From NCBI GenBank assembly GCA_959601495.1, contig CAUGPT010000044.1:1-16268 (forward strand): DNA of 16,268 nucleotides, read 5' to 3'. The number at the start of each line of letters is the position of its first letter. Position 1 is the first letter of the stretch. The position numbers were made by a program, and so were the translations under genes. The notes beneath the pieces are model-generated. The model had not been told where the DNA came from, searched no databases, and saw nothing but the letters and a program-made list of their open reading frames with translations. The DNA comes from Avispirillum sp959601495 (GTDB taxonomy: Bacteria > Bacillota > Clostridia > Oscillospirales > CAG-272). Positions 6,664 to 15,539 of the stretch are shown here, one piece after another.

Positions 6664-6984
6664 GTGGCAAACGAAGCGATCGATATGATAAGACAAGCCG
6701 AGGCTTGGGCGGAAGAGACTTCGGCAGGCGCCGCGGCAAAAAGAGCCGCGGAGGAAAAAGCCGCAAACGAGCGGGCAAGGCAAATCGTTGAAGAAGCCCG
6801 CGCGCGGGCGCAAGCCGAAGCGAAGGAATCCGCCGAGGAAGCGGGCCGCAAGGCTGACGCAGTTGTCAGCGACGGGGTCCTTGCCGCCAGAGGCGAAGCA
6901 AAGAAAATGATAGCCGCCGCCGACGGCAACATGAACGCGGCGGTAAACGAAATAGTCCGGGGGATATTTGAAAAATGGCAGTAA
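6664..6984 (+). CDS. ntpF: V-type ATPase peripheral stalk subunit G/H
   Basis: This 106-aa, Ala/Glu/Arg-rich, almost wholly helical protein is predicted to form a coiled coil (about 5-70). It has the look of the V/A-ATPase stalk subunit that pairs with subunit E to form the peripheral stator. Position as first gene before subunit I matches ntpF in E. hirae. GTG 6664 is chosen because AAAGGA (6649-6654) is 9 nt upstream; TTG 6658 is in frame but only 3 nt from that site. The 3' end overlaps the start of ntpI by 10 bp, implying translational coupling. The identity rests on composition, size and context, since this family diverges strongly in sequence. Confidence 0.85.
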   Translation: MANEAIDMIRQAEAWAEETSAGAAAKRAAEEKAANERARQIVEEARARAQAEAKESAEEAGRKADAVVSDGVLAARGEAKKMIAAADGNMNAAVNEIVRGIFEKWQ

Positions 6985-8909
6985 GCGAGATGAAAAAGCT
7001 GTCGGCTGTCGTCATGAAAGACGACACCGAACGGCTGATAGCCGCTCTGCAAAAGCTTTGCTGCGTTGAGATATCCGAAACCGATACTTCGGACGGGACA
7101 CTTGCGCCGACGGATACAAAAGAAGCGTCGGAGGCACTCACCCGCGATATTGCAGCGGCAAAGCGCGCGGTTGAATTTCTTATGCAGTATGACTGCACGA
7201 AGTATTCCATGTTCGATGCACCGAAAACGGCGTCCATCGACGATTTCGACAGCGGACTTGATGCCGTAACGCTGGGCGAGGCGAAAACTGCCTGCGCTCT
7301 CAGCGACAGAATGGCAAAGCTTAAAACTCAGGCGGCGGACGAAAAAGCGGCTCTTGAGGCGCTTGAGCCTTGGGAAGACTGGGACGTTGCACTGCCCGAG
7401 GACGTGACGCGCCACACCGTAACGCTGGGCGGAACGCTCAGCGCAAACGCCGACATAACGGCGCTCTCCCAAAAGCTCGGAGAGTATGCCTGCATCATGC
7501 AGACAGTGCAGAACGGCGGGCGCGGACAGGCAGTCGTGTCCGTAAGCGCCCACAAAGACGATATTGACGACGTAAAGAGAATACTTGCTCAGGCGGGATT
7601 TTCAAAATGCACAGCCGTCGCCGACAAAGCATCGGGATATGCCGCGGGAGTCATCAGACAGAAAAAAGAGCGCATCGCCTCTATTGAAAAAGAGCTCGGC
7701 GAGTCCGTGGCAAAGGCAAAGATCCTTGCCGACAGGATATCGGATATAAAAGCGCTGTGCGATATGCTCGAAACAAGGAAAAAGCGGCTCGAGGCAAAAG
7801 AGAGCATGGCGGAGACGGGAAAAACCACGGTCATATCCGGCTGGGTACCCGCCGCGGCGCAGAAAAAGGTGGAAAACCTGCTCGAAGGCCGGGATGCGGC
7901 ATACGAATTCGAAGATCCGGGCGAGGACGACGATGTTCCGGTAGTTCTTTCGAACAATCGCTTCGCCTCGAATTTTGAGCCTATCGTGTCCATGTACGCC
8001 CTGCCGCTTTACGGCAAGTTCGACCCCACAATGCTCGTTTCCGTTTTCTACACGGTCATATTCGGACTTATGCTTGCCGACGTGGGCTACGGACTTATAA
8101 TCCTTCTCGGATGCCTTGCGGGACTGAAGCTGCTGCATCCCAAGGAGAGCATGGCAAAGCTTCTCAAAATGTTTGCAATATGCGGCGTTTCCTGCATAGT
8201 CGCCGGCGTTCTGTTCGGCGGATATTTCGGAGATCTGCCGAACGCGATCCGCGAGGGCTTCGGCGGCGCGAAGGATCTCGAAAGCCCCGCGATACTGTTC
8301 GATATGGTGGACGAGCCCATGATGTTCCTCGTGGTCTCCCTTGCCATCGGTGCGGTCCATATGATATGCGGCATGCTGGTGCAGTTTGTCGAGCTATGCA
8401 AGAGCGGACACGTATTTGACGCCATTGCCGATGTGGGCAGCTGGCTCATAGTTTTCGCGGGCATCGGAGTGCTTGCCGCGGTCAACATGACGGCGGGTGC
8501 CGCCATATGCGGCGTCGGAGCGCTCATGCTCATATGCACCCAGGGACGGCACGAGAAGAACATCTTCATGAAGTTTGCGAAAGGCGTTCTCAGCCTGTAT
8601 GACATCGTAAGCTACGCTTCCGACCTTCTGTCATATTCGAGAATACTCGCGCTGGGACTTGCCTCGGCGGTCATAGCAAGCGTTGTAAACCTGCTCGCCA
8701 CAATGGGCGGCGTAAGCGTGCCGGGCATGATCCTGTTTGTGTTCGTGTTCCTTGTGGGCCACATCATAAACCTTTTGGTAAACCTTCTGGGCACATACGT
8801 GCACACGAGCAGACTTCAGTATATAGAATTCTTCGGAAAATTCTACGAGTCCGGCGGCAGAGAGTTTTCACCCCTCTCTCCCGAAATGAAATATGTAAAT
8901 CTTAAATAA
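6975..8909 (+). CDS. ntpI: V-type ATPase subunit I (membrane stator, a-type)
   Basis: This 644-aa membrane stator lines the half-channels by which the ion reaches the rotor ring. The N-terminal cytoplasmic part (about 1-345) includes a coiled coil at 228-280. It is followed by the membrane domain with about seven or eight hydrophobic segments (353-385, 398-418, 447-472, 487-505, 508-522, 558-577, 583-607). Family hallmarks are FDPTMLVSVFYTVIFGLMLADVGYG (349-373), YSRILALGLAS (554-564) and the C-terminal HTSRLQYIEFFGKFYESGG (610-628). R556 corresponds to the essential channel arginine. Length is normal. The start overlaps the upstream gene by 10 bp, and CGGGGGA lies about 10 nt before ATG 6975. 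Confidence 0.97.
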   Translation: MAVSEMKKLSAVVMKDDTERLIAALQKLCCVEISETDTSDGTLAPTDTKEASEALTRDIAAAKRAVEFLMQYDCTKYSMFDAPKTASIDDFDSGLDAVTLGEAKTACALSDRMAKLKTQAADEKAALEALEPWEDWDVALPEDVTRHTVTLGGTLSANADITALSQKLGEYACIMQTVQNGGRGQAVVSVSAHKDDIDDVKRILAQAGFSKCTAVADKASGYAAGVIRQKKERIASIEKELGESVAKAKILADRISDIKALCDMLETRKKRLEAKESMAETGKTTVISGWVPAAAQKKVENLLEGRDAAYEFEDPGEDDDVPVVLSNNRFASNFEPIVSMYALPLYGKFDPTMLVSVFYTVIFGLMLADVGYGLIILLGCLAGLKLLHPKESMAKLLKMFAICGVSCIVAGVLFGGYFGDLPNAIREGFGGAKDLESPAILFDMVDEPMMFLVVSLAIGAVHMICGMLVQFVELCKSGHVFDAIADVGSWLIVFAGIGVLAAVNMTAGAAICGVGALMLICTQGRHEKNIFMKFAKGVLSLYDIVSYASDLLSYSRILALGLASAVIASVVNLLATMGGVSVPGMILFVFVFLVGHIINLLVNLLGTYVHTSRLQYIEFFGKFYESGGREFSPLSPEMKYVNLK

Positions 8910-8942
8910 GCATAAACCGAAAGTCAGAAAGGAAAAAGAATC

Positions 8943-9443
8943 ATGACATTCACCGAGCTTTTGAAAACAGTATTTTCAGGAACAAACCTTGCGCTTCTCG
9001 GCGCAGCATTGGCAGCGGCTCTTGCCTGCGTAGGCAGCGCAAAGGGCGTCGGCATCGTGGGCGAGGCTGCAAGCGGCATGCTTGCCGAGGATCCCTCCAA
9101 GTTCAGCGCGGCGCTGCTTCTTCAGGCGCTTCCCGGCACGCAGGGTATCTACGGCTTTGTGACCGCGTTCCTTATCATGCAGCGTATCAATCTGTTCAAC
9201 GGCGTTGCCGAGCTTTCCCTCGGTCAGGGCATGTACCTGCTGGCAGCAGCGCTCCCCATCGCAATAGTCGGATATTTTTCCGCCATCGCTCAGGGCAGAG
9301 TTGCCGCAAGCGGCATTGAGCTTGTCTCCCGCAGAGAGGGTCAGACGGTAAAGGCTATAACCTCTGCCGCTCTCGTTGAGACATACGCTATATTCTCCCT
9401 GCTCGTATCCCTTCTGCCTATACTCACCTTTACCCTTGACTGA
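8943..9443 (+). CDS. ntpK: V-type ATPase subunit K (rotor proteolipid)
   Basis: This 166-aa protein has four membrane helices made of two related hairpins, the double-length rotor-ring subunit of bacterial V-ATPases. Residues L63, T66, Q67 (LPGTQG), Q117 (AIAQGR) and E146 (VETYAI) match, by position and motif, the five Na+ ligands of E. hirae NtpK (L61, T64, Q65, Q110, E139). The first hairpin has no acidic residue in its second helix, so each subunit carries one ion site. GTQGIYGF (65-72) is the family signature. AGAAAGG-type binding site bases precede ATG 8943. It follows ntpI by 33 bp. Confidence 0.97.
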   Translation: MTFTELLKTVFSGTNLALLGAALAAALACVGSAKGVGIVGEAASGMLAEDPSKFSAALLLQALPGTQGIYGFVTAFLIMQRINLFNGVAELSLGQGMYLLAAALPIAIVGYFSAIAQGRVAASGIELVSRREGQTVKAITSAALVETYAIFSLLVSLLPILTFTLD

Positions 9444-9514
9444 TCGCGGGGCGAATGTCGGAAAGCGCGTATATTTTACGCACAGTGCAGTACGGGAAGG
9501 ATTGTTTGTAAACG

Positions 9515-10219
9515 ATGCAGAATCTTGACTTGATAATCAAAAAAATCAAAGATGAGGCCATAGCCGCGGCTGAGGCGGAAGACCGCCGCTCGCAGCAGAA
9601 ATGCGAGGACATTATAAAAGAAGCCGAGGAAAAAGCCGAGACCGTTGCGGCGGGGGCGAGAGCTTCCGCAAAGCGCGAAAGCCTTGCCACGGTGGAGAGA
9701 GCTTATTCGGCGGCAGAGATGCAGAAGCGCTCCATAATGCTCGCGGCAAAGGTCGGCATGATAAATAAGGCTTTTGAGAAGACAGAGCGCTGTCTTTGCG
9801 AGCTTTCCGATGAGGATTACTGCGTTTTCTGCGGACATCTTCTGGCGGACGCGGTAAAAGAAAGGATTGAAAGCGCAAAACGCCTCGCCGAGGAATACGG
9901 CGAGGGCGACGGCAGTGTTCCGTCCTTTGAGGCGGTGTTCAACGCCGCCGACAAAGATGTGCGCGCTCCTCTTATCGTAAAAGCGGCAAAGGCATTTCTG
10001 AAGCGCGATAGCGCAGAGCTCGGCAAAACGCCCATCAGCGTGTGCGGCGAATGCGCCGACATTGACGGCGGACTGATACTGCGCTGCGGAGATATTGAGA
10101 TAAACTGCTCCGTTGCGTCGGTCGTGGCTGCGGAAAAGGAAAAGAGAGCCGCAGAGATCGCCGCTATCATATTTGCCCCCGCCCGAGGCGGCGATGAGGG
10201 CGGAGATGACGAGAAGTGA
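9515..10219 (+). CDS. ntpE: V-type ATPase subunit E (peripheral stalk)
   Basis: This 234-aa protein is the long helical partner of the G/H subunit in the stator. Residues 1-90 form a charged helix (IIKKIKDEAIAAAEAEDRR…KCEDIIKEAEEKAE). The remainder is the globular domain that binds the top of the A3B3 head, with the typical ICGECADIDGGLILRCGDIEIN-like strand-turn-strand region near 175-197. The ATG at 9515 is the only possible start, since TAA at 9509 is in frame. The nearest ribosome binding site, GGAAGG (9495-9500), is 14 nt away, longer than usual. A 71-bp gap separates it from ntpK. Confidence 0.93.
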   Translation: MQNLDLIIKKIKDEAIAAAEAEDRRSQQKCEDIIKEAEEKAETVAAGARASAKRESLATVERAYSAAEMQKRSIMLAAKVGMINKAFEKTERCLCELSDEDYCVFCGHLLADAVKERIESAKRLAEEYGEGDGSVPSFEAVFNAADKDVRAPLIVKAAKAFLKRDSAELGKTPISVCGECADIDGGLILRCGDIEINCSVASVVAAEKEKRAAEIAAIIFAPARGGDEGGDDEK

Positions 10220-10282
10220 ATAAAGCGCTCGAAAGATTAGCTATGTCGCAAAATGCGCGGCAGAACACGGAAGGATCGTAAA

Positions 10283-11275
10283 ATGATAAACGAACGGGAA
10301 TATCTGTTTGCCTCTTCGTTTCTGAAGGCGTCGGACGCCGAGGGAACACCTGCGGACAGGCTCGCGCGCTTCGGCGCCGCGGCGGATCCCGAGGCTCTTC
10401 GGGGGGCTGTGCGCGAGGCTTGCCGCCTTGAGCCCAATGTGCCCGGTGAGCGGGTATACGACGAGGCATTCGCGGACGCGGTCAGAACGGTGCGCAGTGC
10501 CGTCCCCGATTTCGGGGTCTTCGGCTCGCTTTTGTACAAATATGACTGCACAAATATAAAAACCGCAATAAAATGCGCCCTTCGCGGCACTTCTCCCGAC
10601 GGGCTCATGTTCTCCTGCGGAACAGTCGCGCCCGAGACCGTTCTTGACGGCGCGCGCTCGGCATCGTTTCACTCGCTGCCGCCGCACATGAACAAGGCGG
10701 CGGGCGATGCAATGCACAGATACCGCAAAACGGGAGAGGCAAGAATCATAGATCTTATGCTGGACACGGCGTGCTTTGCCGACATGAAAGAGTCGGCGGC
10801 GGCATCCGGTGTGGATCTTCTCGGAGAGATAGTAACGGTGCGCGCCGACGGCACCAACGCCGTAACGGCACAGCGCATAAAAGCGCAGGGCATGCCGCCG
10901 GAGACGGCGTCGGCGCTTCTGCGTGAGGCATATGTGCCCGGCGGCGATCTTCCCGTTTCCGCGCTTATCTCGCCGGACGGCGGATGCGCCGATATAAAGG
11001 ACGCGGCGCAAAGGCTGCCTTTTGCAAGTCCCTCTGCCCCGGTGCTTCGCGCATGCGCGGCGGAGAACAGCTTTTCCGGCGCGCAGAAGGTCATTGACGA
11101 GGCGGTGCTTCGCCTGTGCGACAAATACCGTTTCAAGCCCTTCGGCGCCGAGTCGGTCGTGCGCTATCTCGTTATACGCGAGGCGGAGATGACAAACTGC
11201 CGTATACTTGAGGCGGGCATGCGCGGCGGCTGCACGGAGAAAATGAGAGAAAGGCTGCGCAGAGCTTATGTATAA
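10283..11275 (+). CDS. ntpC: V-type ATPase subunit C (central collar, d-type)
   Basis: This 330-aa protein is the funnel-shaped subunit linking the D-F shaft to the membrane ring. Family-like features include the C-terminal region with KYRFKPFGAESVVRYLVIREAEMTNCRIL (290-318 approximately), where the family has a conserved F-G-x-E-P/S and ExEAxNLR-type helix. The start is placed at ATG 10283 because AAGGA (10271-10275) is 7 nt upstream. The in-frame ATG 10253 would add ten residues and has no good binding site. The end overlaps the next gene by 8 bp (ATGTATAA). Sequence is less conserved than in the catalytic subunits, but gene order makes the call firm. Confidence 0.92.
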   Translation: MINEREYLFASSFLKASDAEGTPADRLARFGAAADPEALRGAVREACRLEPNVPGERVYDEAFADAVRTVRSAVPDFGVFGSLLYKYDCTNIKTAIKCALRGTSPDGLMFSCGTVAPETVLDGARSASFHSLPPHMNKAAGDAMHRYRKTGEARIIDLMLDTACFADMKESAAASGVDLLGEIVTVRADGTNAVTAQRIKAQGMPPETASALLREAYVPGGDLPVSALISPDGGCADIKDAAQRLPFASPSAPVLRACAAENSFSGAQKVIDEAVLRLCDKYRFKPFGAESVVRYLVIREAEMTNCRILEAGMRGGCTEKMRERLRRAYV

Positions 11276-11582
11276 AATAGGAATTGTTGGCCCGCGCGAG
11301 CGCGTTATGTGCTTTATGGCGGCAGGCTTTACGGTATACGAGGCGGGCGACGCGGAAAGCGCCGCAAAAAGCCTTCGGCGTGCCGCTGACGACGGCTGCG
11401 CCGTTATATATGTAGTTCCCTCTCTCGCAATCGAGATCGCGGGAGAGATAGCGAGATACGCAAACAGGCCTATCCCCGCGGTGATCCCCCTGCCCGAGGC
11501 GGGCGGAGGCTACGGCATCACGCAGATGAGATCCGCGGTGGAACGCGCGGTCGGCGCGGATATTATTTTCAAAGAGAAATGA
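11268..11582 (+). CDS. ntpG: V-type ATPase subunit F (central shaft)
   Basis: This 104-aa protein starts with the family's YKIGIVGPRERVMCFMAAGF pattern (residues 2-21), a Rossmann-like fold that binds subunit D on the central shaft. It corresponds to NtpG in the E. hirae naming. Translation probably depends on ntpC, because the start codon lies inside the last codons of that gene (8-bp overlap). Length is normal for the family. Confidence 0.93.
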   Translation: MYKIGIVGPRERVMCFMAAGFTVYEAGDAESAAKSLRRAADDGCAVIYVVPSLAIEIAGEIARYANRPIPAVIPLPEAGGGYGITQMRSAVERAVGADIIFKEK

Positions 11583-11637
11583 TCGCGTCGGCGGCATTAA
11601 AATGAGACGTACAATGTGAAAGGTTTGGTCATATCGC

Positions 11638-13407
11638 ATGGTTGAAGGAAAGATAGTAAAAATATCGGGTCCTCTCGTCATTGCCGAGGGCATGAGAGAA
11701 GCAAATATGTTCGACGTGGTTCGCGTCGGCGAGGACAAGCTCATCGGTGAGATCATCGAGATGCACGGAGACCGCGCATCCATACAGGTCTATGAGGAAA
11801 CTGCCGGACTGGGACGCGGCGAAAAGGTCGTTTCCACGGGCGCGCCCCTCTCCGTTGAGCTGGGCCCCGGCATAGTTACCAACATATACGACGGAATTCA
11901 GCGCCCTCTCGAAAAAATGAGAGAGGTCTGCGGCTCCAACATTCAGAGGGGCATAGACCTGCCGGCGCTTGACAGAGAGAAAAAGTGGAAATTCACGGCA
12001 AGCGTCAAATCCGGCACCGAGGTTTCCGGCGGCGACGTTCTCGGATATGTCGACGAGACGGAAGTCATCCGTCATAAGATAATGGTCCCTCCCACGGTAC
12101 ACGGCACCGTAAAGGAGCTGTTCTCGGGAGAGTACACGGTAGTTGACAAAATCGGCATCATCGATACGGGCAAAGAGGAAATGCCTCTCACGCTTATGCA
12201 GAAATGGCCCGTGCGCCGCAGCCGTCCCTACCGCGAAAAGCTGCCCCCGTCCGAGCCTATGGTAACGGGTCAGCGCTCCATAGATATGCTTTTCCCCATA
12301 GCCAAGGGCGGAACGGCGTGTGTTCCCGGTCCTTTCGGCTCGGGCAAGACAGTTGTTCAGCATCAGCTCGCAAAATGGTCAAACGTTGACCTTGTGGTAT
12401 ACATCGGCTGCGGCGAGCGCGGCAACGAAATGACCGACGTTCTGGGCGAGTTTCCCGAGATAGTGGACCCCCGCAGCGGCGAAACGCTGATGAAGAGAAC
12501 AGTGCTTATAGCAAACACCTCCGATATGCCCGTTGCGGCGCGCGAGGCTTCCATATACACGGGTATCACCATTGCCGAGTATTTCCGCGATATGGGATAT
12601 TCCGTTGCGGTCATTGCAGACTCAACGTCCCGCTGGGCGGAGGCGCTGCGCGAGATGTCCGGACGTCTTGAGGAGATGCCCGGCGACGAGGGCTATCCCG
12701 CATATCTTACCTCCCGCCTCGCTCAGTTCTACGAGAGAGCCGGCGACGTTATATGCTGCGGCAGCGACGGACGCCGCGGATCCCTTTCCGCAATCGGCGC
12801 GGTCAGCCCCCAGGGCGGCGATATATCAGAGCCTGTTTCCCAGGCAACGCTGCGTATAGTAAAGGTTTTCTGGGGTCTTGACTCAAACCTTGCGTACCGC
12901 CGTCATTTCCCCGCCATAAACTGGCTGACGTCATACTCACTCTATAAGGACAGACTTGAAAAATGGTTCTCCGAGAACATCGCCTCCAAGTGGAGCGAGA
13001 CTTCCACCGAATTTTCGAGAATCCTTCAGGCCGAAAGCGAGCTTGACGAAATAGTAAAGCTTGTAGGTGTGGACGCCCTGTCCCCCTCGGACAGACTCAC
13101 CCTTGAGGTCGCGCAGTCCGTCCGCGAGGACTACCTGCAGCAGGACGCCTTCTCCGACACGGACGCGTACACCCCCATGCAGCAGCAGTTTGCGCTGGCG
13201 CAGCTCATACTGTTCTTCCGCGATAAGGCGGCAGAGGCTATTGACGCGGGCGCGGACGTGCAGAAGATCTCCGAGCTTCCCGTCAGAGAGCGCATAGGCC
13301 GAGCAAAGGCTGTTGCCTCCGACAGATACGAGGAAGAATACGCAGATATCAGAAATGAGATAGAAACAGAGCTTGCTGCTCTGGTAAACGTTGGGAGCGA
13401 TGACTGA
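11638..13407 (+). CDS. ntpA: V-type ATPase catalytic subunit A
   Basis: This subunit hydrolyses or synthesises ATP in the A3B3 head. The 589-aa protein has the N-terminal beta-barrel and the bulge domain typical of A subunits (about 110-190). The P-loop is GPFGSGKT (231-238), with the catalytic-site pair E260-R261 in GCGERGNEM and the Walker B region AVIADSTSRW (324-333). PGDEGYPAYL (348-357) and FWGLDSNLAYRRHFPAINW (411-429) are further signatures. All key residues are present. ATG 11638 is the only start, since an in-frame TGA lies at 11617. GAAAGG (11618-11623) is 14 nt upstream, again a long spacing as for ntpE. The stop overlaps ntpB by 1 bp (TGATG). Confidence 0.98.
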   Translation: MVEGKIVKISGPLVIAEGMREANMFDVVRVGEDKLIGEIIEMHGDRASIQVYEETAGLGRGEKVVSTGAPLSVELGPGIVTNIYDGIQRPLEKMREVCGSNIQRGIDLPALDREKKWKFTASVKSGTEVSGGDVLGYVDETEVIRHKIMVPPTVHGTVKELFSGEYTVVDKIGIIDTGKEEMPLTLMQKWPVRRSRPYREKLPPSEPMVTGQRSIDMLFPIAKGGTACVPGPFGSGKTVVQHQLAKWSNVDLVVYIGCGERGNEMTDVLGEFPEIVDPRSGETLMKRTVLIANTSDMPVAAREASIYTGITIAEYFRDMGYSVAVIADSTSRWAEALREMSGRLEEMPGDEGYPAYLTSRLAQFYERAGDVICCGSDGRRGSLSAIGAVSPQGGDISEPVSQATLRIVKVFWGLDSNLAYRRHFPAINWLTSYSLYKDRLEKWFSENIASKWSETSTEFSRILQAESELDEIVKLVGVDALSPSDRLTLEVAQSVREDYLQQDAFSDTDAYTPMQQQFALAQLILFFRDKAAEAIDAGADVQKISELPVRERIGRAKAVASDRYEEEYADIRNEIETELAALVNVGSDD

Positions 13408-14786
13408 TGATAAGAGAATATAAAACTATCGAGGAAGTCGCCGGCCCTCTGATGCTCGTAAAAAAGGTTGACGGCGTTAAATACGACGAGTTGGGAGAGA
13501 TCGAGCTGCCCGGCGGCGAAGTACGCCGCTGCCGCGTGCTTGAAGTTGACGGCTCAAACGTACTTGTGCAGCTTTTCGAAAGCGCGCAGGGACTTAACAT
13601 TGCGGATTCGAAAGTGCGCTTCTCCGGTCACGGAATACAGCTGCCCGTTTCGAGAGACATGCTCGGCCGCGTATTTTCCGGCATGGGCGAGCCTATTGAC
13701 GGCGGTCCGCAGCTTATCCCCGACAAAACCCCGGATATAAACGGCACGCCCATAAACCCCGCGGCGCGCTGCTATCCCTCGGAGTTCATACAGACGGGCG
13801 TTTCCACCATTGACGGTCTGAACACCCTCGTGCGCGGTCAGAAGCTGCCTATATTCTCGGGCTCCGGCTTGCCGCACGCGTCCCTTGCGGCGCAGATCGC
13901 GCGTCAGGCAAAGGTGCGCGGCGACGACGGCTCAAAGTTCGCCGTTGTGTTCGCGGCTGTGGGCATTACGTTTGAAGAGGCGGACTTCTTTATCTCCGAC
14001 TTCAAGAAAACGGGCGCCATCGACCGTACCGTAATGTTTGTAAACCTTGCCTCCGACCCCGCTATCGAGCGTATCTCAACGCCCCGTATGGCGCTGACCG
14101 CGGCGGAGTATCTTGGGTTTGAGTGCGACATGCACGTGCTTGTCATAATCACCGACATCACAAACTACGCGGAGGCGCTCCGCGAGGTATCGGCGGCGCG
14201 CAAAGAGGTACCCGGACGCCGCGGCTATCCCGGTTATCTTTACACCGACCTTGCCACCATGTACGAGCGCGCGGGCAGAAAGCTCGGCAGCGGCGGCTCC
14301 ATCACCATGATACCTATACTGACCATGCCCGAGGATGACAAAACCCATCCCATCCCCGACCTTACGGGATATATAACGGAGGGTCAGATAATTCTTTCGA
14401 GAGAAATGTACCGCAAGGGCTATATGCCGCCCGTTGACGTGCTGCCGTCCCTGTCCAGACTCAAGGACAAGGGTATAGGCGCGGGCAAAACGCGCGAGGA
14501 CCACGCAGGCGTTATGAACCAGCTGTTCTCAAGCTATGCGAGAGGACGCGACGCAAAAGAGCTTATGGTGGTGCTGGGCGAGGCTGCGCTGACCCCGGTA
14601 GACCGTCTGTACGCCCGCTTTGCGGATGAGTTTGAGAAAAAGTATATTAACCAGGGATTCTACGAAAACCGCTCCATTGAGGAAACGCTTGATATAGGCT
14701 GGTCGCTTCTGAAGCTTTTGCCCAGAAGCGAGATGAAACGTATCAAGCCCGCGATCCTCGATAAATACTGGCCCTCGGAGGAGTGA
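13407..14786 (+). CDS. ntpB: V-type ATPase regulatory subunit B
   Basis: This 459-aa non-catalytic partner of subunit A supplies residues to the nucleotide site at the A-B interface. It shows the degenerate P-loop typical of B subunits, SGSGLPHASLAAQIARQA (151-168), which lacks the Walker lysine. ITDITNYAEALREVSAARKEVPGRRGYPGYLYTDLATMYERAG (248-290) and LPSLSRL (346-352) are also present; R351 matches the arginine finger. GGGAG (13393-13397) is 9 nt before ATG 13407. The 1-bp overlap with ntpA suggests coupled, near-equal synthesis, which suits the A3B3 stoichiometry. Confidence 0.98.
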   Translation: MIREYKTIEEVAGPLMLVKKVDGVKYDELGEIELPGGEVRRCRVLEVDGSNVLVQLFESAQGLNIADSKVRFSGHGIQLPVSRDMLGRVFSGMGEPIDGGPQLIPDKTPDINGTPINPAARCYPSEFIQTGVSTIDGLNTLVRGQKLPIFSGSGLPHASLAAQIARQAKVRGDDGSKFAVVFAAVGITFEEADFFISDFKKTGAIDRTVMFVNLASDPAIERISTPRMALTAAEYLGFECDMHVLVIITDITNYAEALREVSAARKEVPGRRGYPGYLYTDLATMYERAGRKLGSGGSITMIPILTMPEDDKTHPIPDLTGYITEGQIILSREMYRKGYMPPVDVLPSLSRLKDKGIGAGKTREDHAGVMNQLFSSYARGRDAKELMVVLGEAALTPVDRLYARFADEFEKKYINQGFYENRSIEETLDIGWSLLKLLPRSEMKRIKPAILDKYWPSEE

Positions 14787-14791
14787 GATAA

Positions 14792-15466
14792 GTGGCTGAG
14801 ATCAGAGTCAATCCCACGCGAATGGAGCTGAAAAAGCTCAAGGGCAAGCTTATAACGGCAAGGCGCGGACACAAGCTTTTGAAAGACAAGTGCGACGAGC
14901 TGATGCGGCAGTTTCTGGACATTGTGCGCGAAGCAAAGCAGCTGAGAGAGAGTCTCTCCGGCCGCTTTGAGGGCGTATACTCCATGTTTGAGACCGCGGC
15001 GGCGCTCACCGATCCCAAAATGATGAGCGAGGCTTTGATGATGCCCGGTGCCGAGGGCGAGCTCAGCGTCGGCGAAAAGAATATAATGAGCGTGTATGTG
15101 CCGACGTTTGATTTCCGCGTGCCCGACGCGGGCGAGCAGGGCGGCGCGGGCTACGGTTACGCGTTCACGTCCGGCGAGCTTGACGAAGCAGTACGCGCTG
15201 TCAGCGGCGTTACGGCAGATCTTGTGCATCTTGCGCAGCTTGAAAAAACGGCGCTGCTTCTGTGCGACGAAATAGAGCGCACACGCAGACGTGTCAACGC
15301 GCTGGAGTATATAATGATACCCCAGAACGAGCGGACGGTCAAATCTATCACCATGAAGCTTGACGAAAACGAAAGAGGCAGTCAGACCCGCCTCATGAAG
15401 GTCAAGGATATGATGGTAAAAGCGCAGATAGAAGCCCGCCGCGACCGCGACGGCTACGAGGAGTAA
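14792..15466 (+). CDS. ntpD: V-type ATPase subunit D (central shaft)
   Basis: This 224-aa protein is the rotating axle inside the A3B3 head. The N-terminus has the classic pattern NPTRMELKKLKGKL followed by a long helix (ARRGHKLLKDKCDELMRQF). A matching C-terminal helix (about 150-215) forms the coiled coil. A glycine-rich segment, DAGEQGGAGYGYAF (about 112-125), lies in the middle. The start is GTG 14792, with GGAGGAG (14777-14783) 8 nt upstream. It lies 5 bp after the ntpB stop and is the last gene of the operon. Confidence 0.96.
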   Translation: MAEIRVNPTRMELKKLKGKLITARRGHKLLKDKCDELMRQFLDIVREAKQLRESLSGRFEGVYSMFETAAALTDPKMMSEALMMPGAEGELSVGEKNIMSVYVPTFDFRVPDAGEQGGAGYGYAFTSGELDEAVRAVSGVTADLVHLAQLEKTALLLCDEIERTRRRVNALEYIMIPQNERTVKSITMKLDENERGSQTRLMKVKDMMVKAQIEARRDRDGYEE

Positions 15467-15475
15467 AGAGGCATA

Positions 15476-15534
15476 TGCGGGGTTTCACCCCGCACCCGGA
15501 TCGGGAGGAAATATATGCGGGGCGCTGCCCCGCA
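15476..15534 (+). repeat. Pair of GGGG/CCCC stem-loops, 40 bp apart
   Basis: Stem TGCGGGGT/ACCCCGCA (15476-15483 with 15487-15494, loop TTC) and stem TGCGGGGC/GCCCCGCA (15516-15523 with 15527-15534, loop GCT) are direct copies exactly 40 bp apart. The closing pair differs as T-A versus C-G, so pairing is kept. Both copies have CATATGCGGGG- or ATATGCGGGG-like starts. They follow the operon stop by 10 bp. Confidence 0.65.
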
Positions 15535-15539
15535 CCCCA

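Noticed and set aside
10253..10282. Ten-residue N-terminal extension of subunit C from ATG 10253
   Set aside because: There is no ribosome binding site at a good distance, whereas ATG 10283 has AAGGA 7 nt upstream and gives the usual family start.
13857..13920. Loss of the Walker lysine in subunit B as a sign of a broken gene
   Set aside because: B subunits of V-ATPases normally have a degenerate P-loop here, so this is expected.
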